The translations under genes were made by a program, and so were the position numbers. The notes under the pieces were generated by a model. The model worked only from the letters and a program-made list of their open reading frames with translations, searched no databases and was not told where the DNA came from. Of a stretch of 64,000 nt of DNA, positions 47,960 through 58,924 are shown piece by piece. Each line of letters begins with the position of its first letter. Position 1 is the first letter of the stretch. This DNA is from Endomychus coccineus (lineage: Eukaryota > Arthropoda > Insecta > Coleoptera > Endomychidae), in the NCBI GenBank assembly GCA_958510875.1, contig OY294068.1, positions 24,470,297 to 24,534,296 on the forward strand. Reading direction: 5' to 3'.

Positions 47960-48207
47960 ATGAATCATTCCATAAAGAGAAATGTGTGGTGTTCAACCTG
48001 ACATGTGGGTGTTGCCCTAAGGTATACATAGGTCAAACAGGCAGAACTTTCAAAAAATGGATCAAAGAACCTGAACATTCATTAATAATAAATCTATGCC
48101 AACCTTTGCAGAATGTTTTATTATGGAAAACCATAACTTTGATGATAATTTTGAGATTCATAGTAAAAGTAAAACTCAATAAATTTTCCCTTATTAAGTT
48201 TGTGTAA
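47960..48207 (+). pseudogene. GIY-YIG endonuclease fragment of another PLE lineage
   Basis: The frame reads VFNLTCGCCPKVYIGQTGRT followed by FKKWIKEPEHS. This is the start of a Penelope-type GIY-YIG domain, with the Cys pair and Y-I-G-Q-T-G-R motif. Its wording differs from the NCxDCDGTYTGIS version of elements A and B, so it belongs to another PLE family. After the EPEHS position the text degrades. No RT is present. Confidence 0.65.
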
Positions 48208-48455
48208 ATAGATGCTCCGTTTTTCTACCAGTTTATCGTTTAATCCCTTCATGAGTTAAGCCAAATTGGGTAAAATTCCAATAACCACATATCCTAAGAT
48301 TATCAATAAAGTTATATATTAGGTCAGTTCTTTTGTTGTGAGTTAGTACTTTGTAATATTTCTTCGAAGAAGCTGCTGTGCTATCTAATGGCAGATTCTA
48401 TTAACTTTTTGATATAATGATCATTCGAAGTTGAGATATAAGTAATCATTAGATA
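48208..48455. other. no supported gene
   Basis: Short AT-rich stretch up to the mariner. Nothing recognised. Confidence 0.4.
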
Positions 48456-49736
48456 CGAGGGTGGTTCAAATATGATCGAGACAAATTCTGTAGATGGCGC
48501 GCATGTATGTTTTGAAGGTCGTGGCTTGAGTATGTGATAGCTGGGTCCCTTACGAACATAGTTTTCGTCGGGAGCGCATGTTTCACGCGCGTGCTAAGAC
48601 CATGAGTGAACGTCAAGTGCCGACTGCCGTTGCGCAACGTATTGTCATTCGTTTTTTAGTGTGGGAAGGTATTAAAAACATGGAAATTTTTCTGCGTTTG
48701 CGAAATCAGTTCGGTAGTGAGTGCCGTGTTTAAATGGGCCAAAGCATTCAAGGATGGCCGCGAAACCGTCGAGAATGAGCCGCATGATCGTCGACCGCGA
48801 ACCAGCATCACACCAGACAACATTCGCCGCGTAGAACAAATGATTTTGGAGGACCGTAGGATGAATGTTCGAAACATTTCGGCTGAACTCGGCATCAGTA
48901 TTGGTAGTGTAGAGTCTATCATCCACGAACACCTTCAATATCGCAAAGTAACAGCGCGATGGGTTCCTAAACTGTTGAACTTCGAGCAAAAATTCACACG
49001 GTGGGAAGTTTGTCGCCGCTTGCTGACGCGATACGAGGCGGAGGGAGACGGTTTTTTAACGCGAATCTTCACTACAGATGAGACATGGGTACACTATTAC
49101 ACTCCCGAAAGCAAGGTATCGTCTAAAGAGTGGAGGAAGAAGGAGGAAGGGGCGCCAGTCAAAGCGAAGACAACCAGGTCCGCGGGTAAGGTTATGTGTA
49201 CTGTGTTCTGGGACCGACGGGGCGTGTTGTACGTCGATTTCCTGCGCACCCAACGTACCATCAATGCTGCATACTACTCTAACCTTCTGAAAACACACGT
49301 AAAACCCGCTTATCGCTCGAAACAGAGGAGCATTCCAGCACGAAGTGCGATTCTTCTCCAGGATAACGCGCGCCCTCATACCGCGCGTCTCACGCTCGAT
49401 ACAATATCGGAATTGAGGTGGGAGGTACTGGAACACCCCCCCCCTACAGTCCAGATTTATCACCCTGCGACTACCACATGTTTGGACCACTGAAAGAAGC
49501 CCTCGGAGGTCAAAGATTCAACACCGACGACGAGGTAGAGGAGATCGTGCGCACGTGGCTGTTCGAGTTGCCCGAGGAATTCTTCGATACCGGCATCAAA
49601 AAACTTCCGGAAAGGTGGGCAAAATGCGTAGCTAGTGAGGGGGAGTACCCAGAAAAACTGTAAATTGTTGTAAATTTTTTCGATAATAAATAAACTTGTC
49701 AGAGTATTTGTCTCGATCATATTTGAACCACCCTCG
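48456..49736 (+). mobile_element. near full-length mariner transposon
   Basis: The terminal inverted repeats, 31 bp beginning CGAGGGTGGTTCAAATATGA at 48456, are mirrored perfectly at the right end (to 49736). TA flanks both ends (48454-48455 and 49737-49738). The length, 1281 bp, is normal for mariner. A transposase covers most of it, broken by two frameshifts. This is the youngest-looking DNA transposon in the window. Confidence 0.95.
48602..49663 (+). pseudogene. mariner transposase (DD34D), two frameshifts
   Basis: The enzyme would excise and integrate the element at TA. Frame 1 starts ATG at 48602 (SERQVPTAVAQRIVIRFLVW) and is lost near 48715. Frame 2 carries FKWAKAFKDGRETVENEPHD, RRPRTS and the second helix-turn-helix (MNVRNISAELGISIGSVESI). 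It continues with WVPKLL, the first catalytic Asp in FTTDETWVHYY, and the second in ILLQDNARPHTA. A frameshift at a run of nine C (49436-49444) leads back to frame 1 with YSPDLSPCDYHMFGPLKEAL (third Asp) and a stop at 49661-49663. Both indels compensate. All three catalytic Asp codons survive. Confidence 0.92.
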
Positions 49737-52059
49737 TAAATGTAAAGTTCATGATATCGCAATTTGCTTTGCAGAATTATACTTTTCGATCACCAACTGT
49801 CAGGTTTTAGCTATATGTTTCCAGACCATGGCATGAATAATCGTTACTTGTAAAGTTATAACTACAGAAACGGTCAGCTGTAGTTAGAATAAAGTTTTAA
49901 CGTCGCACAATTCTCATCCATTTTTTCGTTGATGCAGCAATTGTTAGAGGAACCCTGAAAAGCAATAGTGCATTATTTTTGTTACTTCATCAAAACTATT
50001 TATATCTTCATTCATTCTGATTTACCAAAATATAGTACCCATTATTTTTTACAATAAAGTTTTGTATTTTCTTCTTTTCTTTCTAGTACTATAATGTTGT
50101 ATGAAGTGAGTAGAATGTTTCCTACTCTATTCGAATATCTAATCCTTGTTCTACTGGAACGAAGGCAAATTAAAATATTTGACATCAAAACCGCAATTCA
50201 TGAAAAGGGGCCACCGATATTTATTTATTTATTTATTTATTTATGAAGGACGAATGAAAAAAATTATCGTCTCTCTATTTTCTGTTCCAAACGTGACATT
50301 TTCTTTCTGTGTCTAATATAATAAATAAAACGCGATTGTGCTTTTAAAACTTATCAGGCAAAATGTCAGAATACCAATTAGTTTACCATTCCTATGTAAC
50401 ACTAACAACAGCCTACTATGATGTCCCTTACATAAGTTTGTCTGTCACCAATTTAATTCTACTTCCTAAAAATGTTAGCTCCCACGAGCTCAAATTAATA
50501 TTCGGCAAAATTTTTTTTCACCTGCGAATAAATTTTATGTCAACGTTAAATTCGTTGAATTACTCCATAATGAAGAAGGAAGCAGAATTATACAAAATAA
50601 AATTCATTCATGAATAATATTTAGAGACGCGATTAAAAGGAAACCAGTCAAGCAACACAAATTGAAAGCTTTTAAATTTACTTTTCTCGCAAGAATAATA
50701 GAATGTTTTGGTTAAATTGTATAGGAAGGAATTGCTTGTAAAATTGTTACAGATATGCTAAAAATTAAAAAATAGTCAAAAATATGAAAATTCGGAAAAA
50801 TTTCATATGATATGAAAAATATGCCAAATACGAAAATTTCATTAATTCCTCACTTTACTCATTAGAATCTTATGAGGTGTTTCATTGCATTTCTTCCACG
50901 CTAGAAAGACAGATAACTAAGAACCGTGTTTGAATTACATCAGTTGAACAAATATTGTCTTGAAATAAATAATGATAACTGATGTGTAATAAAAATATTA
51001 CCCAAACTGAATCTCTTCAGGTGACTTTTCAATGGTCAAGGTCAAAAGTTAACAAAACAGGAAAAGCTGATAGGGCATTTTGAATTTCTTCACTGTATCA
51101 ATACTCATTAGGATTTTATTTTTTCAGAGTAAAAAAATAGTTAATAAAGCAGGGATAATATCACTTTTTTTTTGGCTGTGCCAATATTTTTCAACGTTTC
51201 TCAAGGAAGGGGACTCTCAATGGTATAGTAAACACATTTATTCAATACAGTTGAAGTAATGAGAACGCATATCTAAATCTTTAGCTAAATACAATAGTTA
51301 CCCAATTAATTGTCTGACCAAAATGTTTTCTTCAAACATCCGAAATTGAGAACTTTGGCAGTTATTGGTCAATTTAACATCATTTAGCAACTTTTTAAAA
51401 CAAAATTGGGAGAAAAAATTTCATATTCTCACTTTTTTTATCATGTTCAGGGCAAAGAGACTTTTTTTGAGATTTTAGAAACCAATAAAATGTATGATAT
51501 CAAAAGAAAATATTGTTAAATCCATTATGATTATTTATAATGTTGCTACAAGCTAGATTGTTGAATTTTTCTTCACGATTCAATGTTCTTTTGATTTCAC
51601 AATTATAATAAGTAATTTAATTTTTAAACTCCATTGCGTCATATAAGAAAAAATTAACAAAATTAACGTTAAAATCTTGTTTTGTAACTGGTAAAAACAT
51701 TTTTACACTCTGAACCCTTAAACTAAAGAAGGTCTTTGTATTGTTTCTACTGTAAATAATTGATTAAAATCTATCTGAAGGAATTTTCATTTATAACCAT
51801 AATTTATAATATTTAATGATTTAGCTGCAGCGGAAATTTTGAAAAAATTTCCAGCAATAATTTGAGCACTAAGGAGAATAAAAGTGAAAATTTTCCTGTT
51901 AATTTTTTACTGTGTATCTATTATAATTATTGTATGCTGGTGAACGAGTCTTTATTATTATTCCGGGATCTGACATATCCATTTACCATAATAGCTCGAC
52001 ATGTCCTTCGTATACATGTATTAATAATATAATTGAAATTCCCTTTTTATCTCCATTTT
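49737..52059. other. no supported gene; TTTA microsatellite
   Basis: About seven TTTA units lie at 50217-50246. The remainder is very AT-rich with no recognisable frame (the plus frame at 50363-50617 has no motif). Confidence 0.4.
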
Positions 52060-52215
52060 ATTTCAGTCAATCACGCGGCGTCGGATGGTGCGTAATGCAG
52101 CGCACGTGCCTCTGTTCCGTGATATTTGTAGGCGGGGGATCGCGATCTGTATGCGAGTGCCATCACTATCTGCTATTTGAATATATCAATTAGGGCCTAA
52201 TTCACTTACGCCGCA
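52060..52215. other. GC-richer island, unassigned
   Basis: A ~150-bp block (CACGCGGCGTCGGATGG, GCAGCGCACGTGCC, GGCGGGGGATCGCGATC) contrasts sharply with its AT-rich surroundings. No coding family or RNA gene is recognised. It could be a regulatory block or fragment of an element. Confidence 0.3.
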
Positions 52216-52786
52216 CACATGTCTTGCAGCACCAATAGATTTCAATAATCTACAAGCACACTGCTATGCTCACTCTAATGCGAACACTATTCAAATTAAT
52301 TCCAAGAAACCGTGAGATAGCTCTTGTTGCCGCCTTGAATTCGAGGTTTTGCTTTTGACGCACAACTGAGTATTCTCACAATCATAAATTATATATTACA
52401 TCTTGATCAAAATGTATTACAGCAGCTGAAAATAACTCGAGCGCGACAGCCTTTCTCTCTATTAGATATTCATTCCTCATTCACCGATGATGAATTTCCT
52501 ATTTGTTGATGATTGATATCTGAAAGTGAATATTCATTATTAAAATTGTTGCGATATTAGTCAGACGCTACTAATCACACTGATATATATTCTATTTGCG
52601 GATGAAGCATAAAGTTACATTAGAAGTTATTGAGGCTAACAGTTCACCAATTATATTTATTCGAGTAATTTTTGGAGTGAAAATATAATGGTAGCAGACA
52701 AATGAGAAGAATAAACAGAAAGGAGAAAAAGGCATAGCAAAAAATCGTTTTAGCTATCACACAAAAGAGATGCTAACCCTTGAATA
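52216..52786. other. no supported gene
   Basis: Nothing recognised. Confidence 0.4.
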
Positions 52787-52966
52787 TTAGTTTTGACTGA
52801 TGATAAATGTAATAAAACCGTCATAATGCATAGAAATAACTACGAAAACAAAATACGAAATCTATTAAATGATGAAAAAACTAACAAAGAATTAAAAGCC
52901 GACCCCTACACTACCCCTATCGCAGACGATGAGGAATCTTGCAATGATGGTGGTTTACAAGCCTGA
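52787..52966 (+). pseudogene. Penelope-type RT N-terminal fragment
   Basis: The frame reads LVLTDDKCNKTVIMHRNNYE followed by NKIRNLLNDEKTNKELKADP, which fits the PLE N-terminal RT region (ADKGNxTVIM...LLxDxxTYKxLxxDPT). It ends at TGA 52964-52966 and joins abruptly to LINE RNase H sequence. This is the RT part missing from elements A and B, but its wording cannot be tied to their family. Confidence 0.55.
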
Positions 52967-53298
52967 AAGATTTTGACTAGAACCGCAGAAGAGAATCAAG
53001 CCCTGTGGTTCGGGAAGCAGAATTTCAGGTTTGTCTTGCCGGTAATAGATAAATAGGAAAAAAGCACGGCAAAATTTGGTATATGGATGAGTACAACATA
53101 CGCAAGATTCGGAGCAGGCTTTTGTAGTCCCAGATATATTGATGGTTACTCCGTGCATATCGAGGCAAGTAGCACTCAACGCACTGAAAAGACCGACTTG
53201 TCCTCAATGCTTGTCAGTGGTACCAATGAATATCTTAACAGGCTAGCTTTAGCAACAGACTTGACCTGAGCTGGATCCGGGGTTACTCAGGTTGAATA

Positions 53299-55216
53299 CA
53301 GTGGCGGCTCGTGAGAGAGAGGCTGGACATAAAACGTTTTTGTAAAAATATACTATATTCAGTCAATTAATTTAACCTTCGCACAGCGATCGTACCAGCT
53401 ACTTCAGTGACAAAATTAACTGTTACCCAGCAAGAACCAACGTGGAGGTATAGAGTTTCTCTTGCCCACAATTTTTTTTCGTTCGTTTTTTGTTTTTCAT
53501 TTTTTTGGATTTTTAATTTTTTTTCTTTTTTTTTTTGGAATTTTTCATATTTTGTTTCTTTTTATTAATTTTATCAACTTTTTTATATACTAACGAAATT
53601 CTACGGTTTAATTTGCGAAAAATTATCAATAATATTATCATAAAATGTATCATTATGTTTTAAGTGTTTTACTGAATCTTTTTCAATAGATATTAAACTA
53701 ACATTGTATAAACGATTTTGGCCCATTGTATTTCGCATGTATGTTTTAATTCGTTTGAGAGTAGAAAATGTTCTCTCCACCGATGCCGACATGACAGGAA
53801 TGGTGACTGTCAAACAAAGTAGTTTATAAAACTGAGGTAAGACTTGTTGCAAATCATTATCTATCATATATTTTATCATATCGGCGTGACTGTCGTACTG
53901 GCCTAAAATATCTTTATCCCAGTATACAACGCATAATTCATTGTGCAGCGCTATTTTATAAAGAAAATTATATTTTAGAACTAAGTTATCTGAAAGTGTA
54001 TTGAGAATCTCTTTTGAAAAAGATTCGAAAAATCTTCTATTCGTCAAATCGAAAAACTTCAATTCATGTAAATCGGAAAATCGAATCTCAATATTTGACC
54101 TTTAATAGTATCTAAAATTTCATAAAAAAGTTGTTTATAATGTAGTTTCTTGTCTACCAAATTATATGTTTTCCTCCTTTTCACGGCAGAAGCCTCATCA
54201 GTTGAATAATTTCCAAATAAAATATTAAAATGAAATTCTGTATAACGGAAACTTGAAATTTTATCAATGAGATGTTTCAAACGATCTCTTGAATGAATTA
54301 TATTAGTGAATTTATGTTGTAAAATTTGGAAAATAAGATCAGTTTGTTCAAATATTAATTTAAAAGTATCAAGAAAAAACAAAAATTCTCTGAATAAGAT
54401 TTTAAACCAACAGCAGCATTTAATGAAATCTGATCTGTTGAAAAGTCATCACTGTTTAATATAAAATCAAATGTTTCAATTAATTTGTCTTTATTTCTAT
54501 GGATGGTAAACTAAACATTGCACGTGATGTAAAATTCCATCGAGTTCGAGCATTACAGGGAATTCTGTTTCCTACTATGTTATTTAAAACTTACGTTCAT
54601 TTGTTTGAAGACCGTTTAAATGTCCCGCCATTACAGATGCCGTCGTAAGTCTGATTTATTCGCAAAGTCGAATCTTTGAAATGTTTCCATTAAAAAATTG
54701 AATAAAGTGACCGCTGTTCTTCCCGAACTAACATCGTAGAACCCTAAAAAACTTTCCACTAGTTGTCCATTTTTACAATTACCGAACAAACGAATTCTAA
54801 TCTAACCTTATTTCGCGTGGTGTCACTCAACCATTATACCCGCATAAAACAAAACAAGCACTGACGCAACACGCATGTGTCGTATTCCGTACCACACCGA
54901 CTGTACTGAACTTAAAGGTGGGCGGCAGGCTAGCCTCCAGACGGTGTTGCCATTTCCGCTGTTTCACGCTATTTGGCGATTGACTGGTCGGAAAAACGGC
55001 AACTGTGTTGAACAACACATGCTCAGCGTTTGAGATATATAGAGAGTCTAGCCTCAGGGCACTGTTGCCAGATTAAAAATAACTACTTGGAACGGGGAAT
55101 TAATTGTAAAATTTAAAAAATTATTAGAGAAACAGGAAATAAAATGAAGAATGATCAACAAGATAAATTCGTGAGGAGGCTGAGCCTCCTTAGCCTCCTT
55201 CGAGGAGCCGCAACTG
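53299..55216 (-). mobile_element. hAT transposon with perfect 8-bp target duplication
   Basis: GTTGAATA lies at 53291-53298 and again at 55217-55224, flanking terminal sequences CAGTGGCGGCTCGTGAGA (left) and the complement of CAGTTGCGGCTCCTCGA (right). An 8-bp duplication and CAG...CTG ends are hAT hallmarks. A transposase relic occupies the left part on the minus strand. The right ~400 bp (54820-55216) are GC-richer and non-coding. The element is 1918 bp long and inserted in a LINE. Confidence 0.92.
53601..54820 (-). pseudogene. hAT transposase relic
   Basis: Minus strand, from 54820 down: eroded N-terminal text, then an open stretch 54382-54059 (TFKLIFEQTDLIFQILQHKF, SRDRLKHLIDKISSFRYTEF), then in another frame 54062-53601 with LPQFYKLLCLTVTIPVMSAS, VERTFSTLKRIKTYMRNTMG and QNRLYNVSLISIEKD, the hAT C-terminal dimerisation domain. 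The two frames overlap by 4 bp, so one frameshift separates them. The BED zinc finger and catalytic N-terminal half are not readable. The C-terminus differs from the hAT copy at 39289. Confidence 0.85.
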
Positions 55217-55224
55217 GTTGAATA

Positions 55225-55508
55225 TGGAATGAGAGAGCGATCAAAACTGAGCAGATGGGAATATATTGGATGGTCCTCAAAAATTCGTTGCTACTATCCC
55301 CTACAGCTGGGTATGCAGATCTTGAGGAACCATTGGAGAGATCAACATGGCTCAACATAGACAAGTATTGATGGCTGCTGAACTGCCAAAAAGCTGCTTG
55401 TCAATTGAATAGACTCAAGGGCTAGTGAGATACTCTCGCTGAATAAGTAAGCCATCAGCCAAGTTATTGGCTGACAAAATAACAACTATGAATAAATTCT
55501 CGAGAAAT
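55225..55508. other. LINE-derived flank
   Basis: It continues the RNase H LINE relic to about 55420. After that AATAAATTCTCGAGAAATAG resembles the outer end of the PLE arms before the TTAGG block. Confidence 0.4.
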
Positions 55509-55575
55509 AGGTTAGGTTAGCCTAGGTTAGGCTAGGTGAAGGCTAGGTTAGGTTAAGTTAGGTTAGGTTAGGTTA
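55509..55575 (+). repeat. interstitial (TTAGG)n telomere-type repeat
   Basis: Repeated GGTTA steps run from AGGTTAGGTTAGCCTAGGTT through TAGGTTAGGTTAAGTTAGG to AGGTTAGGTTAA. The unit is the arthropod telomere pentamer with several point changes. A second tiny piece (AGGTTAGGTTAAATATAAAT) lies at 56553. Confidence 0.85.
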
Positions 55576-56560
55576 AATATCCTGGTAAGCAGGAGCCTCT
55601 TCTTTTGCGCGGAGCCTGAAAACCGCAACCAGGCGCGTCCCCAGGTGGCGGATAGGGGAATGCTCATGGCCCTGTTGCCAGCAGGGTCAAGGGTAGGAGT
55701 AGACATGCTCCCGCGGATCAACAGGCACCCAGACCCCGGATAGAATGTGGGACTCCCAGTCACATGTTCCTGACAAGAGGGTGACGAATAGATTGTGGCT
55801 GATAATGAGAACCATTTGTTCCGGAGGAGTAAGTTATCCTATCATAGATAACTTACTGAAACAAACAGGAAAGATCGACAAACGGATTCAGTACTGAAAC
55901 ACAGGTACCTCAATATTGGGGAAAAACAATATTTTGGTACAAAACGAGACACCACAGGAAACATCCATAGCGTGATGGAGTACTGGAAACCCAGAAACCA
56001 GAAAAACATGGTTAAAACGAAACAGTCAGGAAATATCAACGAACCGATAGAGTACTGAGACTCAGGGTACCTTAATATTGTGGAAAAGCAATATTTCGGT
56101 ACAGATACATACAGGAAAGATCCATAACGTGTTCGAGTACTGGAATCCAGAAGCCGTAACATCGGTAAAAACGAAACATATAGAAATTCATCCACAGAGG
56201 ATAAATCACTAAGACAAAATACCGTAAAATTGGGTATCAACCATATTACGGTATAAACAAAACGTGAATATCTACGTATACAACGAATGTAGATAATTAC
56301 GTTTAACCAACGTAATTGTCACCATTAAACAACAAATGAAACTTAGTTCGATTTAGCATCGACAAACAAAGAGAAAGACGCAGTCCATATCCTGAAGCAA
56401 TGTGATAAACGGTCCCGGGGGATATGGATGAAGATATGAGAGGTTTTAGCAGATATGCTCTAACATCATTGAGTGAGTCCTGCACTACCTGAAGTGATAG
56501 ACAAAAGCTGACGGTGTGCATCAAGCATTTCCTCTCAACAGAAAAAAAAAAAAGGTTAGG
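55576..56560. repeat. GC-richer repeat element with ~157-bp tandem units
   Basis: After the TTAGG block comes GGCGCGTCCCCAGGTGGCGG and a GC-richer stretch (55590-55790). Then come about 2.5 units of ~157 bp (55855-56260), anchored by GGTACC(T)CAATATT...CAATATTT(T/C)GGTAC at 55908 and 56065, and by a diverged third near 56220. Minus-strand frames here are by-products of the tandem structure. The element ends at an A-run (56541-56552) followed by AGGTTAGGTTA, so it looks like an insertion with a poly(A) tail into telomere-type repeats. Confidence 0.6.
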
Positions 56561-58924
56561 TTAAATATAAATAGGTTTGTGACCTATTTCTCGAGAGTTC
56601 ATATATAATCATAGCTGGATCAAGAATCATTGTCCATTGAAAAAAACAACTCCAAATAGTTGACAGCATAACGAGAGATTTTGACGAGAAGCGCAGTTAG
56701 TCGGAGATCACGGCAAATAATGAATGTGAGAAAAAAAATGTTTGGCTAAAAAGATCCTACAAACAAATAGTGAATATTCAGTTTCAATAGCAAAGCAGGA
56801 GCAAATTCCAGGAGTTAAACAATGTTATCAGGCAGAAGTTACGTCGATCCAAACATAACCTGAAATGTGACTTCCACGCAATCATTTTGATATTATTCGT
56901 TATGTGAAAACAAATGCCAAGTACAAACTTTGGAATCGTATACTGAGCTCCTCTTCTATTGTGGTGCTAGGTGTTTGGAAAATAACTGGCATCCTAGAGT
57001 GGAGCTGAGGGTTCCATGGGAATAGAAATAGAGATCGCAACAGACTTCTAAGTGACGCGACCACATTCGTACAAATAATGATAATGATAGAATCAAAAAT
57101 ACTAAAGTCTCTTACACCAAGTTGTTGGAAGTTGGCACTGTTTTGAACTACTGACTCGTCAGAACTATGCATTACAATTTAATCATTCCAATTACTCTCA
57201 CAATATATTTCATTAGTGAATTATCAGTCTTATTGCAAGCCTCACGTATTAGAACTCCATATGTGTGTTGTTATACGATGGACTGCCTCTAGTAACAGTC
57301 AAGCGATACAATGCGTCAGAATGTTTCAATGTACAATAATTTCGCTGGTGCAGGTAATTGCAGCGAGTGATGCCGTAGGGGTTTTATGGTGTGTTTGTAC
57401 ATTGTATTCTACCTATATTTACTTTAATATAAGCTAGTCGTAGGAGTGACAAGGGTTAATACAAAGTTTTAGCAGTGATAAAAGGCATTGAGCCAGCAAA
57501 TGCACGTGCACATTATACAACGCCAGCATTCAGAGGTGAAAGCGGTTAACCACATTAATGCAAGATGAATCCAAAGCGTCCCTCTTAATTTGACTGCATC
57601 ATTATAATTACACCAATACCGTTTCAAAGCTTCCATAGTAATGAGCGTTCAGATTTCAAGCTATTATTACATTACTTGTTATTCAGTAAAATTCGATTTG
57701 AGGCAAATTAATGTTTTTCAATTGTTTTAGATCACGAAGAACTAAAGTCTGTTCACTGAGAAACTAATGACGCCATAGCAGCATGTGATACATTGTTGTC
57801 AAGTTGACCGAGCTTTCAATGTTTGTAAAATAAATGACCTAAGCCTTCTTAAAAATGAAAATGAAATCCGTATGTTAATTTGAATATTGCATTTAAACTA
57901 ACAAAATAAAAGGTGAATTATCAAGTAAGTGACTACAACATTCAACTCAACCAAAACACATTTCCTTATCACTCTTACCAAATTTCCTAATGAAATATTA
58001 TATTTAGATCAAACTACGAATACTACTCTACACTTATTCCAAAATCTTGCACAATTATAACCACTTTAGCCCATTGTCGTTTCCTTACTAGACTTTGTGA
58101 GTGCTTCACTTCGATCCGTTTACCTGTTTTATAACTATTGAGTTATAAAACTGCAACAGCTCTGTCTCTAACGGCAGTGATATGGAAAGATATGAACCTC
58201 AATTTTCACGTTCCTATCGATAGTAATTCAGTGTAAAGGATACCATTTTCACAGTGTACTCTGTACATGACGTAAATGTTAATATATGTGTGTGATATAT
58301 ATTTATCGCCAGAGTAACACCTTTCACATCATGGTTCAATAAAATAGCTTCCGGAAAGTCCTGCGTATCAAACTTAAATGTGATTGCAGGATTATAGGAA
58401 ATATATTGGGATTGATTGAGAAACCACTAATGGAGGACGTTATATTATACTCTATGTTACACTAACATTTTATTCAAATGGTCTACACTCTATGTTTTAT
58501 AATGACACCGCTGTCAGGTTGACTTTCGCAATTATTCACACTATAACCACCTTTTATACATGAACTATGAAAATGCACCACAGAATCAAGAAGTCAAGAC
58601 TTCTTCCACAAAATAAAGCCATAAAATAGATCTTTTCTATAGTAGTGTATCTATAGTAGTTCTGTGATCGTAACGTCACATCGATGACGTCACATGAATC
58701 TTAAAATGAGAATTTTGGACACCTCTGTATTGATTAAATATTAAAAACATGGCTGTTCTTACGATTCAATAAGATGTCATAGTTCCATGTGAAGAAATGA
58801 AGATGGATCCCCAGAAATATCACTCGGAACGGGGCTCCTAAAAACAATACAGTTAATGTTTTCATCATTTAAGCGATCTGCAAATTTCCAAATGTATGTC
58901 TATATCTATCTATATCTAGATTCA
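56561..58924. other. no supported gene
   Basis: 56577-56630 (TGTGACCTATTTCTCGAGAG ... GGATCAAGAATCATTG) matches the outer end of the PLE arm and its immediate flank at 16750-16800. The remainder has no recognised frame. Short TATC steps occur near 58905. Confidence 0.4.

Larger units (their letters stand above)
53060..55420 (+). pseudogene. LINE RNase H domain relic, split by a hAT
   Basis: Left piece: GIWMSTTYARFGAGFCSPRY fits the start of a LINE-type RNase H1 domain (D-G-S-x-T...G-x-G), with the first Asp lost, then VALNALKR. Right before the hAT, the frame reads DLSWIRGYSG. After it, IWNERAIKTEQMG completes the WVPGHSGxxGNExAD-like motif. Further text (YWMVLKNSL, STWLNIDK) lies at 55260-55370. 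The hAT at 53299-55216 interrupts this motif. Such RNase H domains occur in I/R1/Loa-type LINEs. Confidence 0.55.

Noticed and set aside
55842..56240. 132-codon minus-strand frame
   Set aside because: It is the translation of ~157-bp tandem units (VPKYCFS repeated), not a protein gene.
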